A DNA stretch of 64,000 nt from Diphasiastrum complanatum (GCA_029204225.1 CM055111.1:31356848-31420847); one strand, 5' to 3'; counted from the stretch's first letter, positions 36,507-48,060 are shown. The notes: a model not told the origin generated them from the sequence alone. Numbers and translations are program-made.

Positions 36507-36960
36507 CACTATTACAAAATGCGCTCATTCTGACATGTGGTTGCGACGGATTTCAGGAAATCCCATTAAATGTCGAAATCCGACATGTCGCTTTCCGACA
36601 CCTCTCTCGAACCCCGTAAAAAAAAACTCCGGCTAACTCCGGTAGCTAGCGGGAATAGAGTTTCAAATTGGATGTCGGAATTCGACACATAAAATATGTG
36701 ACGAATTTTGACACCTGACGTGGGTGCCATATGGCAAACGATCTTTGAGTTGGCATCCTAGTTGGATGTCGGAATCCGACAAATTTTTAATTGTGTCGGA
36801 TTTCGACATCCAAAACATCAATCTCGATGCTTGGATGTTTTGGGTTCTAAAAATTATGTCAAAATCCGACAGATTCTACCTATGTCGGATTCCGACACTG
36901 TGTTTGTATTGCTTCTCGCCACCTCCATTTTCACGCTACCTTTCTAGAAAACTCTTGGCG
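36507..36960 (+). mobile_element. CACTA-type (En/Spm-like) transposon terminus
   Basis: Begins CACTATTACAAAATGCGC, close to the plant CACTA terminal form CACTACAAGAAAAT. Over the next 390 bases the motif TGTCGGAATCCGACA and variants (GTCGGATTTCGACATC, ATGTCGAAATCCGACATG) occur at least six times in both orientations, the subterminal repeat pattern bound by En/Spm-family transposases. No opposite terminus or transposase was found downstream. Limits are approximate on the right. Confidence 0.7.
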
Positions 36961-37630
36961 CTTGGAAGTGGATGAGCTTGACGAGCTTGGAGAGCTTGGA
37001 GATTGGGGAGCTTGGAGCTTGAAACTAACTCCATTGAAGTACGAGAAGATAGAGACCAAAGGAGGTCATCGTGTACTATGCTTATCAATTCCCCTGTATG
37101 CAATATCAATGCTGACCTCTTACACGAAAGAGCTTAATCTATCTTGCTGCTCACTTTGTATCTCTTTGCGAGAAAAACAACTCCTCTGGAAAAAAAAATC
37201 CTGATGATATCTATTTTAAAACATGATCCAGATGTTCCAGATCCTACCTTTTCTTTCCAAACAATTGCATCATTTGGAATCCCCACTAATAGAGTGCATT
37301 CGAAATTCCTGACGCTCATCTCTAGTCGCAAAAAATCATTTTTTTTTCAACTCCATGGATGAATTGTCTCCCACATGTGGATGACATTGATGTTCTAATC
37401 ACATATATTTTTATAACACAACTTGAGTCTTGATATGCTTAGCTCTTTTTTTTTTCCCTACTCTATCCTCCAGAACTTGTCTAAGGGGGCTTCATCTCCC
37501 AGACCTTGAAGACACTTACTAACATCAACAATAAAACTAAACTCTATTTTTTGTAACTTTCTCTACATTGGCTTTGTAAGTGCTCTCACACGAGCCTTAT
37601 TAGAAACAAATTCCTCTAATGCTAGAAAAT
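36961..37630. other. No recognised gene; short GAGCTTGGA repeats
   Basis: Near 36973-37020 the unit GAGCTTGGA recurs several times. A plus-strand frame from 37180 to 37362 contains HDPDVPDPTFSFQTIASFG but has no recognisable family. It could be interior of the CACTA element. Confidence 0.35.
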
Positions 37631-37634
37631 CAAA

Positions 37635-37856
37635 TTTACTAGATATTACAATAACAAATTTCATTTGATAACAAATGTTAAAATAACGTATGCCATGCTA
37701 TGCACCAGACTAGATTTAGCGTACATTGTTAGCACATTGAGTCAATTCCTGTCTAATCCTAGGATTTTACATTGGAAAACATTAAAGAGAGTGATGAAAT
37801 ATATTCATGGAAGTTTAGATCATATTTTATGCTATGATGGAACACTTCATCCGTAG
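37635..37856 (+). pseudogene. Ty1/copia RT/RNase H linker fragment
   Basis: Reads YAMLCTRLDLAYIVSTLSQF, NPRILHWKTLKRVMKYI, then HGSLDHILCYDG, the segment joining RT to RNase H. It is cut where the foldback element begins (about 37841). Confidence 0.88.
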
Positions 37857-38587
37857 TTTTTTTTGCCTTGTTTTGGAGAGAAACAAGGTTGCAAATTTTT
37901 TTGCATTTCATATTGAAGTATAGATTTAAAAAATGGTACAAGGGGGGACCCCCCCCTTGTACCATTGAATTCTTCTTTTGAAATTTAATGGGGGGGTTTA
38001 CATCACAAACCCCCCTCCCCACTCCCCCTGCACGGTCGTCGTGCAGCAACATCTCCCTGCTCACAGTCTCCCTTTGGGCCGCTGGGCTGGCTTGCTGCCC
38101 ATCTCCTTGGTTTGTCCACGCAGTCACCCGAGCGTCTCCCTGCTCACACACGCCCCCCGGGCCGCTAGCTCGGTTCGCTGCACTTCTCCCTGGAGGGCCC
38201 ACGGAGTCGCCCGAGTGCCAACTTGCCGGCGTTGGTGCCCGGGCGACTACGTGGGCCCTCCAGAGAGATGTGCATCGAGTTGGGCCAGCAGCCTGAGGGG
38301 AATGTGTGAGCAAGGAGGGAGTTTGCCAGCAGGGAGGAGGGAGGACCAGCATGGTGGACCATGTAGGAGGGAGTCTACAACCAGGACAACGATCGTGCAG
38401 GGGAGAGGGGGGGGAGGGGGGGGGGACCGCCCCCATTACATGTCAATTTTTCTTTTTTTGAATGGTACAAGGGGGTTTCCCCCCCCTTGTACCATGTTTT
38501 AAATCTATACTTCAGGATGAAATGAAAAAAAATTTGCTACCTAGTTTTTCTCCAAAACAAGCATAAGAAAATTACGAATGAAGTGTT
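37841..38587. mobile_element. GC-rich foldback element (about 750 bp imperfect palindrome)
   Basis: The left edge AACACTTCATCCGTAGTTTT and following TTGTTTTGGAG pair with the inverted right edge ending TGAAGTGTT at 38587. The arms continue through GCAAATTTTTTT, TGAAGTATAGATTTAAA and ATGGTACAAGGGGG on both sides, and the complementarity extends into the GC-rich interior, where GGAGGGCCCACG and its complement flank a centre near 38225. Each arm carries its own small hairpin, ATGGTACAAGGGGGG with its complement. The interior is far richer in GC than its surroundings. Long open frames over it (for example 37759-38436, minus) are by-products of GC content. No transposase. Confidence 0.85.
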
Positions 38588-38828
38588 AAAAAATTTCAAC
38601 TCTTTCAAAATTCAAAAATAAATAAATTTTTTTACAAGCATAAACTTTAATCTCTCTTTATTTAATATACTAGGTTCAAATGCAACCTATGTGTCTAGGT
38701 TTTAACTCAAGCTAAATCCAAGGTGAATTGCTACATATGACTATTAGCAAGTTAATTAATCCAGATTAGCAAGCTTGTTTAGGCAAGGAAGAGGCCCTTT
38801 TTGAGTTCAAAAAGGGCCCTAATGTCTA
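38588..38828. other. No gene seen
   Basis: AT-rich. A short inverted pair AGGCCCTTTTTGAG / CAAAAAGGGCCCT near 38788-38820 could form a hairpin. Confidence 0.45.
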
Positions 38829-38834
38829 CCTTGA

Positions 38835-39215
38835 TATTGCAGCTATCCAATATCAGTGTGAATAACATCTAACACACCTGCTAAAGATCCACTCAGCTCC
38901 CATTTATTTATGTTGGATGGATATAAATCTGCAAGAGAAAAATAATCAGATTGGCAAGTTTACTATTAGATATTTATGAATGACAAAAATCAAAGTATCA
39001 AAAATATCAATACTCACAGTTGCTTTTTTGTAATCCTGATGGTTGAATCCTTGCACATTTATCTCTGAATGGATATGTACATCTTGGACTAGAATTTCAG
39101 GAATAGATTTTCCTCTTGATGATGTCTCTTCGGGTAGTGATGAGCTGGCAGGGCAGGCCTCATCAACCAATAGTATTTCCACATGTTGTCTGACGAGACA
39201 ACAACATATTTTAAA
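38835..39215 (-). pseudogene. Two exon-like fragments of an unknown gene
   Basis: On the minus strand, 39215-39018 encodes VEILLVDEACPASSSLPEE, then SIPEILVQDVHIHSEINVQG and NHQDYKKAT, ending at a good donor (ACT/GTGAGT). The segment 38928-38835 follows a good acceptor (TTCTCTTGCAG) and encodes DLYPSNINKWELSGSLAG, VLDVIHTDIG. Both look like real protein, but the phases do not match across the intron, so something is missing or shifted. I do not recognise the family. Confidence 0.4.
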
Positions 39216-39572
39216 AGTTTTTATTTTATTTATATTTGGAAAATGCTACGTTACATAGAACCCCGAAGCTAAGGTTTCAATTGGTCCACATGGCAACAAA
39301 AATAAGAAAAAAAATAAAAAAACATCTTTTTAAAAGGCCCTCTTTGGGCTCTAAGTTTCTCTAATGTTAGAAACTTTGTGAATACTATATATGTACATTT
39401 TTTTTAGTAATACAATTAACTTTTGATGTGCCATCTTTGAGAGCTTCTAAGGAATGGCTATGGTGATTGATTGATGTAATTTGTACACTGCATTAGAGCA
39501 TATCAAAATTTTAACTTCAAAGACTTGAAGGCCTTAGTGGATAATCAAGTGAATGCCAAGATCAGGGTGTTA
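39216..39572. repeat. Intergenic, with a MITE-like right terminus
   Basis: At about 39335-39375 the sequence GGCCCTCTTTGGGCTCTAAG, then TTTCTCTAATG, resembles the right terminus of the MITE at 57044-57420. No left partner was seen. The rest is AT-rich. Confidence 0.4.
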
Positions 39573-40845
39573 AGATATGATCAAGAAGGTGAATGTTGCT
39601 GCACCTCATTCATCAATTTTTGCAAAGAGCATGGAATTAAGCAAAAATTTGCACAAGTGCCTTAGCACAAAAAACTGCAAGGTTGTAGAATCCACCAGAG
39701 CTATGATGACTCATATGAGATTTGTAGATTTGTTTTGGGCTGAGGCAATATGCAAGGTAGTTTTCTTGTAGAATAGGAGCTCCATAGTTGCTAGAGAAAA
39801 TTATACTCCTAAAACGACATTCAGTGAAAGGAAACAAAGAGTAGGCGGATAGCAAATATTTGGATGTAGGATATATCTACATCTCCCATCAATGTAAAGT
39901 AATCGATAGGACAGACAAAATCCTAGCACTCGGAAAGAGGCATGGATACTTGTACAAATCAAGTCATTGTTTTTTTGCTTATAGTTAGGCTCTCAGTACA
40001 TTTGTTTAGATCAATAAAAGTTTATTTTTGTATTATAGACTTGGTCATTTGTATCATGCTTCTGTATCGCACATGTTTGAACAGTCTACTGTACTTGATC
40101 TCCACTATCCAAATAGGAAAGTCAAACTACATGTCTTTCAAGACTGTATAGCTGGTAAGTAGGCTAAGAAACCTTTTAGATCAAGCCATCAACATGTTGC
40201 TAGAGGACTGTTAGATATTGTACATACAAATATATGTGGCCCAATGTAGAATCCTTCATTGAATGATGCAAAGTATTTTATTACTTTTATTGATGAATTT
40301 TCTAGAAGGACAGTTGTATATTTTATCAAGAAGAAATCAGAGGTCTTCAACATCTTTAAAACCTTCAAGGAGTGTGCAGAAAAAGAAACTTGTAAGAAGA
40401 TCATAACCATGAGGTCTGACAATGGTGGAGTGTACATGTCTATTGAATTCAAGGAGTACCGCCATAGCCAAGGCATCAAACATTAGTTCATTACTCCCTA
40501 TTTGTCTCAATCGAATGGGATAGCCGATAGAATGAATCACACCCAAACATCCAAATGCATGTTGGCTCACACATCCTTACCGAAGAATTTATGGGCTTAA
40601 GTTGTCTCCACTACAACTTACATCCAAAACAGATGTTCGACTAAGGCCCTCGCAGGCAAGACAACTTCTGAGGTTTAGACAGGATCTAAGCCTTCAATGA
40701 AGAACCTACGAGTGTTCGGATGCATCACCTACCCGTAGATTCCAAAGGACACAAGGAGGAATTTCGACTTCCAAAGTCTCAAAACCATTCTAATTGGCTA
40801 CACTTCCATTGACAACACTTACAAGCTGTATGACCCCGAGATCTA
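39573..40845 (+). pseudogene. Ty1/copia integrase (copy G)
   Basis: The early part carries the end of an integrase core (KVVESTRAMMTHMRF, FWAEAICKVVFL), misplaced before the GAG-pre-integrase region. Then comes a continuous core: GLLDIVHTNICGPM, DAKYFITFIDEFSRRTVVYF, KKSEVFNIFKTFKE, MRSDNGGVYMSIEFKEY, SQGIKH, SQSNGIADRMNHT, NLRVFGCITYP and LKTILIGYTSIDNTYKLYD. Of the DDE residues the first is N, the second is D and the glutamate is D (IADRMNHT). It joins the SIN3-upstream repeat at about 40841. Confidence 0.9.
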
Positions 40846-41530
40846 TCTCTCATCTATGGTTTGCACAATCATTCAAGTTTTTGCTTTGCTTACCAAACCT
40901 CCAATGAACCTCTATTTCTTCTACAAATGTGCTTCCCTCTCTGATTACCTGTTCACATTGACTTGAGCATTCCAATCATGGAACGATTGAAAAATGGCAT
41001 AGCACTCTGTGCAGCATTTTATCTCCTTCAAATTCATCTTCATAAATTGATGTATTACATGTTGGATTTTCAGTCTTTTTGGAATGCTTGCCCTTATACA
41101 AAATATGATTCACTAGCCATGCATGTCTTGTTTCATTATCCATCTCAAGCATGCTCGATATTTTGCGTGCTTCTTTTTTGAGTTTTAGGTATCACATTTT
41201 CTTTGAGAAGTAGCTTTTGCAATAAGTGGAAAAAGAAGAAATTCTTGCTAGAAAAAGAAAAAGAAACTTAAATCGATTACAAAATAATAGAACACACTAA
41301 GACGCCATGTTGTACCTGAATGATAATGCAATACTCGGGTCACTCCATATATATGTTGCTTGGAGATTTACAATTGGAATTGATGTAGCTAATTGATAAA
41401 TGAATGCTTCTAAATATAAAGGGATACCGGAAGATCCTTGCGAAGAAAGATCTCATCATCATCCATAAAAGATTCTTTGTGGATTGTATCTTCAATAGAA
41501 CTCAATTGTATCTTCATCGTTTGTTTTACA
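40841..41530 (+). repeat. Third copy of the SIN3-upstream repeat
   Basis: Direct to 21100-21690 and inverted to 5219-5960, with the open frame MSIPIMERLKNG conserved. At its right side it extends past the break of arm 2 (GCGAAGAAAGATCTCATCATC and on), as arm 1 does, so neither copy is derived solely from arm 2. Confidence 0.85.
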
Positions 41531-42380
41531 ATAGAACTCAAACATATCGTACGCTTCTTTATCACGTTGTGCCCCATAACCATTATAATCAAATTCATTT
41601 CTCTCTTTCTTTGTCATCATTGCATGGCACTTCAATTGTATTTCCATTTCTAGTCTGCTTAGTTCTTTTTTCTCTCATGCCTATCAAAATTTGTCAATGA
41701 CTGTAGCTCAATACCAATGGAGCAATCTCGTTATTAATGCCATGCTTAATTTGTGTCTTGCATACACATATAAACACACATAAAAGAATAGAATGAATTA
41801 AAGCAGACATCAATGTCTTCTAGATTTGATCATTAACCCTCATTTTTATGTTTAAGCTTTCACAAATAATTATTAACAATGCATTTTTCACACATCTTTT
41901 TTCTTCACATTTACCACATGTGTAGCATAATCGCTTTAAGAATAGTTTTGTTTTGGCAAAATTTAAAGTCAGGTACATGTTACTCTAAGCAATTATTTTC
42001 TATTAATCTAAATATTATTGATTTTATAATTGACTGAAGTTGTTATTTTATTTGAATGCAATCTACTAACTCCATAATTTCAGTATGATAATCTACATGC
42101 ACAAACATGAATAGCAGAAATACAAGTATGTATAATGTGACAACAAATGCACTGCGTTGAGTTTAGAATACAATTTTATAAATATTTTTTCATGCAGTTT
42201 CTTAGACATTGAGTTTTTTCAATGTTTTTATTTCAAAACTATACAACTATATTATTTTCAACTACATGTATGTAATAACTCATGTCATTAGAATTCTTTC
42301 ATGTCCTAATAAATCTAAAATGTTTTTTGTTTGTTGTTTTTTGTTGTGACATAATTAGCATAATGTCATGTCATGAAATT
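41531..42380. other. No gene recognised, very AT-rich
   Basis: Very AT-rich with no long frame and no clear termini. It ends at the left edge of duplication copy 2. Confidence 0.5.
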
Positions 42381-45300
42381 CTGGTAGTTGTAGTATTGTC
42401 AATGATCAACATAATTATGTTGTCAACATGTATGCAACTCTATCTCCTAACATGATGATAGAGATGCAAAACCTCCTACTTTGTCAAGGGGATGGATCCT
42501 CATGAACATCACTCCCTCTGACAAAAAAACTATGATCAAATCTCTTCTCAAATGTACATTTACAAAGGAACATTATAATAGATCGTAGAGGGTGTTCAAT
42601 TTATTAAAATAATCAATCTTTAATCTACATCCATTCATCTATCCCATTTTGCAGTTTTACTCATTTTTTATACTGTCCTGTAGAGATACATGGCAACAAC
42701 TAACAATCGGGTTCCAAAAAGAGTATCGAAGGCGTTCGAACTATCGAACATTAATAGAACTCGTTTCCACTTGTTCTAAAACTAACAACTTGCCCTAACT
42801 ATTTTTGCAAGTAGTTTCTAAAAAGCCTAATTGGATAAGTGACAATGCAATATGGCTAAGCTCCAATTGCGATGTAGGACCAAATAGTTGTCTTCAACTA
42901 TCATTTGGATAAGCCTAAATGGTATTCATAATAGTATAAATAATTGATTACTTTCTAGGTTAACTTCTTCTTTAATTTTCTACAAATCTCTTTGCATATT
43001 GATCTTGAAGATTAAAATAGCACATTGCTAGAAATGCTTATGGTTTATTATCTGATACTCAGTTATAGTTTTGAGTATGCGGTTCCATCCGCTATTGTTT
43101 TGTTCCCACAATTTTTTTGATTTGTACATGCTACTTACTGAATCGATTATACAGTTTTATCTCATTCAGTATTACGTCAGAAAGATCAAATGCTTCCTTG
43201 TTCTTTTTGTGAAACATTAAAAATCACTAAAATTGTGAAATAGTTCAAATCCTATTTTCTTTTATGATAGATGGCTCCTCACAAAAAAAGAATATGATTG
43301 CATTTAGAGAATGATATCATGCTTTAGTAGAGAAACTGAACTCACAAAAATTAACTCAAACAATAGAAGTACTTTGATAGAAAACGTAGAAAGTTAACCA
43401 GTAGATAGGTCTATGGAGGTTATAAATTGCATTAATATTGAGTCTAGTAGAATTGTCGCTACTTTCGAGGAAACATATAACAATGTTAAACTGAGCACGT
43501 GAGTATGTTAAAGTTTGGCATTAACCTCTCAGCTAATTGTCCATTCAAAGTCTCACCTCTCTGGTCACAATTAGTTGATGCCATCCAGATCAAAAGAAAA
43601 TCTCCAAAAGCAGCGGTTAATCCATGAATGTTTATGGTTGTCGGTGTTGTATTTGGGCGAGGCGTAGAAATCAGTAGCCCCCACAATGCCGTCTTTATCT
43701 AAATAAGAGATGGATTTATCTATTACAGCCATAAACGGAGGAATCATTGTAGTCATGGCAACCACCTTATCATTTGTAATTACAACCAGACTGTACTGTC
43801 GATGATCGATTAAAAGATGTTTACAGTAATCACAGCACAACAAACACAAACATAAAAATTAAAACCAGTGAGAAGAATTAGTTTGCCTTCTTGATAGGGA
43901 ATATGAAAATGTGATAAGCGTACTACCAAAAAGGGTATATGTGCTCTTCCAGGACAAGAGCTCTAACATATAATTCTTGCTGCTGCAAAATGTATCTTTC
44001 TTGGATCCCTTTAAAACCTGATTAGTGTTAATCTCCCAGAGTCTACGCCTAACCTTTTCATCTCTCATCTTAAATGCAAGTCCATACTGTCTATTCCTAT
44101 GCTGCACTCCAGCAGTAGCTTTCACAGTTTTGTTCTTGTCTCCTGATGTGCCATTTCAAGGATGCATTGGTCGTCCTTCAGATCATTTCCCATTTCTGGG
44201 TTACACATGTACCTTCAGCTGATCCTTCTATATGAGCTCTTTTTATTGCTGAATGAAATTAATAAATAAAAACATATCTTATACAATTTGGAGATAATGT
44301 GCTACAAATGTTTACTATGGTGGTGTCTGGTTGTGCCAATAGTGAAGCATATATTCGGCTGGTTATATTTGATGCTCAAGATGCCTTTTCTTGAAGATAA
44401 GATTTCTTTGGAAATGTTGTGGGTGTCCATGAGAATTGTGAGGTTTCTTCTCAGTTATCTGTGATGGCCTTTTTCAGTGTGAGGCTCCCTCTATCGTCAT
44501 TCTAATTCTTGCTATTGGCTGGTGTGTATTTTTTAATTTTTAAATAAGGTAGGTCAAGGTCTGCTTTCTGGATTCTCGGGCCAATATTGTGACTAATAGC
44601 TCAATAGGCCAATTAGCAGCTTCCCACCAAAGGTCTGAGGATGAGTCTCTTCAAGTTTAATAAGTCAGTTACACCAAAACATAACGATCCTTGTAGCACA
44701 GTCTATAATTATTCTGTTTTTGAGGATTTTGCGCAACAAATCTCTAGTGAATAGCTATGGCTCTTCTATGTAGAGGACAACGATCGAATTAGCTTACATG
44801 ACCCTTTACTGCATGGCTAATACAAGATGTTCTTGGCTGTGTTATTTTCTTGATTACTATATGAATTAGTTTTATACACCATCCTCATGCTAAATGCCAA
44901 CAATAACTCATGACTCATGAGTCATGACCTCCTAAGCCCCACTACATACTATGTTATACTATACTCGATCCTTGTACATCATACATTCATTTTTTCATTT
45001 GATTGAGGTAACTAATTCTTGTTTCTTTGACTTCAGATTGAGTGGTGGTTTCATCATTCTCTCTATCACATTTTGTGCCTGCTACGTAATTTATGTTTTT
45101 TGGATGTGAAGTTTGCCTTGGTATACTTGGAATGAAAATATTGAAGTTTTGTGGCATTCTTCTCATAGTTTGAATCTCAGCTAATTGTTCCATGATTTAC
45201 TAAATCATTTATTCGTTAATGGTTGTTATTTTCTGTTTTTTTCACTTCCTGCATGACTTTTATTGCATAGCATTAAATTTTCTAATTCAGATGAAAACAC

Positions 45301-45734
45301 TCCCTCAAACAAAGAAACAAACCGCACGTCTTTGTAAGGTATTTATTTTGTTTAGCTTTAACTAGCATTTAACATTAAAAAGAGTACAAACTAAAATTGA
45401 ATTTCAATTTTCAAGATGTATTGCTCAATGTTTAATGTACTCAAGCTTGAAATTTTTTTATGTTATTTTCTTAGGCAAATCTTCCTATTTTCTGTATTAC
45501 TTTGTTTTCTTTCACTTACGAGAAGTTTTATCCGATTTTATCCATACAACTCTATGTCATTGCAATGGCTCTATAATAAGCTGATTTGTATAGATAGAGA
45601 GAAAAGCGTTCATAAATTGTCTCTCATACAATGATGGTTTAATGAGAAAAGTTTTTTGTGACATTATGCATGCTTTGCAGTAAATGAAGAACAAAGTTTC
45701 AGAATTCGAACTGATATTTTTTGCTTGGCTTTGT
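42381..45734. repeat. Segmental duplication, copy 2 (3.35 kb)
   Basis: Direct, near-identical copy of 32701-36056. Left edge (TTGAAATT-like sequence before CTGGTAGTTG) and right edge (GGCTTTGT then ACCTTGCAC) differ from copy 1, so both breakpoints are resolved to within a few bases. Confidence 0.92.
43486..44130 (-). pseudogene. Unknown protein-like fragments inside duplication copy 2
   Basis: Counterpart of 33807-34450 with the same minus-strand frames (GVQHRNRQYGLAFKMRDEK and LDKDGIVGATD). The copies differ by a few substitutions (for example TDFYTS against TDFYAS). Family not recognised. Confidence 0.3.
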
Positions 45735-45966
45735 ACCTTGCACTAATCTTGCACAGCCTATTGACTGTGGAAATGGAGGGTTCGATTTCTACGTCGTGGG
45801 TCTTCAAGAAGCTCCAAATTCCTTCATCGAGCCTTTCCTCTTAGATGGTATGGGCTACACGTACATGTTGTTTACAGAACCTTTTCTTGACCCTGCTGGT
45901 GATGTAGATTTTGCAGTTTTTGCAATTCCTACTTTGAGATTCGTACAGTGCTCATGTTCTCCTTTG
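45735..45966 (+). pseudogene. Inositol polyphosphate 5-phosphatase-like exon fragment
   Basis: Plus frame: PIDCGNGGFDFYVVGLQEAP, then FLLDGMGYTYMLFTEPF and DFAVFAIPTLRFVQ. The F-D-x-Y-V-V-G-L-Q-E-A-P segment is the early metal-binding motif of the endonuclease/exonuclease/phosphatase fold as found in plant inositol polyphosphate 5-phosphatases. No other exon of the family was seen: the left neighbour is the duplicated block and the right neighbour is copia. Isolated fragment, either captured or the remnant of a gene destroyed by insertions. Confidence 0.5.
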
Positions 45967-46084
45967 TAAATTTTCCAAGTACAGAAAATTAGCTTAGTTT
46001 ACTGGTCTAGATGGTATTTTAAGAATGCATTTTCGTTATTTGGCTTTTTAATTGATCTTTGTAGTGTGTACTACATTTATGAGA

Positions 46085-46660
46085 ATCTGAAAAGACATCT
46101 TTATAGTATCCTTATCAAATACAATATGATCGGTTGCAAATAAACTCACTCAATGATGGATCTAGGCCTGTGATTGTCGAAGAACCAATGTCCTCATAGT
46201 AACCAAGAAAAGGAGCAGATGAGAGAGTATCCATACCAATCGAAACTCAGATCTCTCATGTATGCAATGGTCTATACAAGACCTGCTATTGCTTTTGCAA
46301 CTAGCTCACTGAGCCCAATACTAGAATCATCCAATGCAAGGCTCTCATAAGAATCATGAGATACATTTGAGCTACAACAGACATGTGCATCTGCTCTGGG
46401 AAGTCTACAATGACAATCTCCATCAGCTCAGTGGATATTCAGATGCGAGTTGGGGAGGGAATGTAGACACTCATAAATCCACATCAAGATTTACTATCTT
46501 CTTCAACAACGGGCCTATCTCTTGGAACAATCATAAGAAAACCTTAATTGCTTTGTCCTCTGTAGAAGTAGGGTACATTGCTGTTTCTGAAATCATTAAA
46601 GAAGCAATTTGGTTGAGAAGTTTACTATCAAACATTAGTCTGAATCTGTACACTTTTATT
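46085..46660 (+). pseudogene. Ty1/copia RT end and RNase H (copy H)
   Basis: The stretch from RHLYSILIKYNM, with its GLGL-type line and MREYPYQS, through GYSDASWGGNVDTHKSTSRF, PISWNNHKKTLIALSS and EAIWLRSLLSNISLNLY is a close match to 23340-23885. It breaks at LNLY, where LTR sequence begins. Confidence 0.9.
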
Positions 46661-47395
46661 CGTGTTTCTATGTAGTACGTAGAGATACATGAGAATCGTT
46701 CAACAGGTGCCTTTGACAACAATGAACTATCAAATGTATCGAAGGTTGACAATTTTTGTTTCCATCTGTTGTGAATATAATGACTTACCTAAGTTGCTTA
46801 GCAAGAAGATTTCTTGGAAGTCCTAACTGGATGGATGACAACACATTGTGGCTAAGCTCCAATTGCAACCTATGACTCAATTAGTTGTGTTAATTGGATA
46901 AGCCTAAGGGGTATTCTTCATTAGTATAAATAGCTGATCATTAGAGGAGGGAAATATTGAATGACAGAATTTTACGTTGATGTTTCTACTTTAAATATTG
47001 CTAGCAGTGCTGACTGCTTATTAGCAGAAGTGCATTATACAGAGTTATCAGCTACTTGGAGATAGTTTAGAGCATGCAGCTTCATCCGCTATTGTTTTGT
47101 ACTTGCATCATCTGATTTGTACATGCTATTTATGAAATCAGTCATGTCATTTTATTGCATTCAATATTATGTCGGAATGTATGCAAGCTTCTCTGAAGTT
47201 ATTCGTATCTGTTAAATCGCTTATTGATTATTGTTAATTATCAAATGTTGCGATATTGCAATATTCTATATCTAACAATTACACTCTGTAATTGTTTGTC
47301 TACAAAATCACTAGTACTAATGATTTCAAAGTTAGTTACTAAAAGAATCACCGATAGTTCATTGTTCGACTTCGATTTCATTACTATCGTATTCT
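46661..47395 (+). repeat. Copia LTR joined to RNase H
   Basis: LTR-like sequence related to 26270-26486, with a TATA motif AGTATAAATAG near 46932-46942, continuing into the distal LTR portion shared with 3870-4290. It is entered directly from RNase H without a purine tract, so its 5' end is lost. Confidence 0.7.
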
Positions 47396-47399
47396 CTTT

Positions 47400-47565
47400 C
47401 CTTCTTCCATCAATTGCTCCAACTATCTCTTGGAGTAGAAATAAGCAACCGACTACTGTTTTTGAAATAAAGGTAAGTATCAGGCATTAAGTTCTATGCC
47501 ACAAGAAGCTATTTGGTTAAGAGGATTATTAGTTGCTATTTACCATGCATGAAGGCTCTACGGAG
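47400..47565 (+). pseudogene. Copia RNase H fragment after LTR
   Basis: TISWSRNKQPTTV, then (shifted) EAIWLRGLLVAIY-like sequence. Same LTR/RNase H junction as 4295-4445. Confidence 0.65.
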
Positions 47566-47589
47566 AGTGCATGGAATCTTTCAAGTCCA

Positions 47590-48060
47590 CTGAGATGAAT
47601 AATATTGAGCAGCTAAGTACCTGCTCTAACTTCGGGGTAGAAAGCCTCCCCTAGCAACATCGGCCATCCCAAAACATTTCTTAGAAGCCAGAAACAATGG
47701 ACATATTTCGCTTGGCGAGTCTGCTATCAGAAGCGCCACATGAAAACTCCATCAAGTCAGTGTCAAGAATGAAAAAAACATCTCCAGATTCCCTTTGCCT
47801 TTCGAGCTATCATCCACACCATCTACCGATGCCATCACTATCACTCTTCCTTCCATTTCTTTGTATTCCATCATCTCATTATCCATTTGAGAAATCCCTA
47901 GTTTTAGACCTTGATAGTCTTATTGACGCAGCTAAGAGATCATTCAGAGACCAATTACCACCTACATTGGTTAGTCAGCCAGAAAAAATGAATTAAGAAA
48001 ACAGACGAAGCAGCTCAAAGAAATAAAGAGAAAGAGCCAAAAAGGTGAGGAGAAAAGGAA
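47590..48060 (+). CDS. Orphan ORF of unknown function
   Basis: A 99-codon frame (47697-47996) begins MDIFRLASLLSEAPHENSIK and ends with DLDSLIDAAKRSFRDQLPP. A Lys/Arg-rich stretch follows in the same region after the stop (KQLKEIKRKRAKKVRRK). No family recognised and no clear neighbours, so coding status is doubtful. Confidence 0.25.

Noticed and set aside
37759-38436. 225-codon minus-strand ORF, one of the longest in the window
   Set aside because: It spans the GC-rich foldback and copia debris. Low-complexity Pro/Arg composition and a similarly long frame on the opposite strand show it is a by-product of GC content and palindromy.
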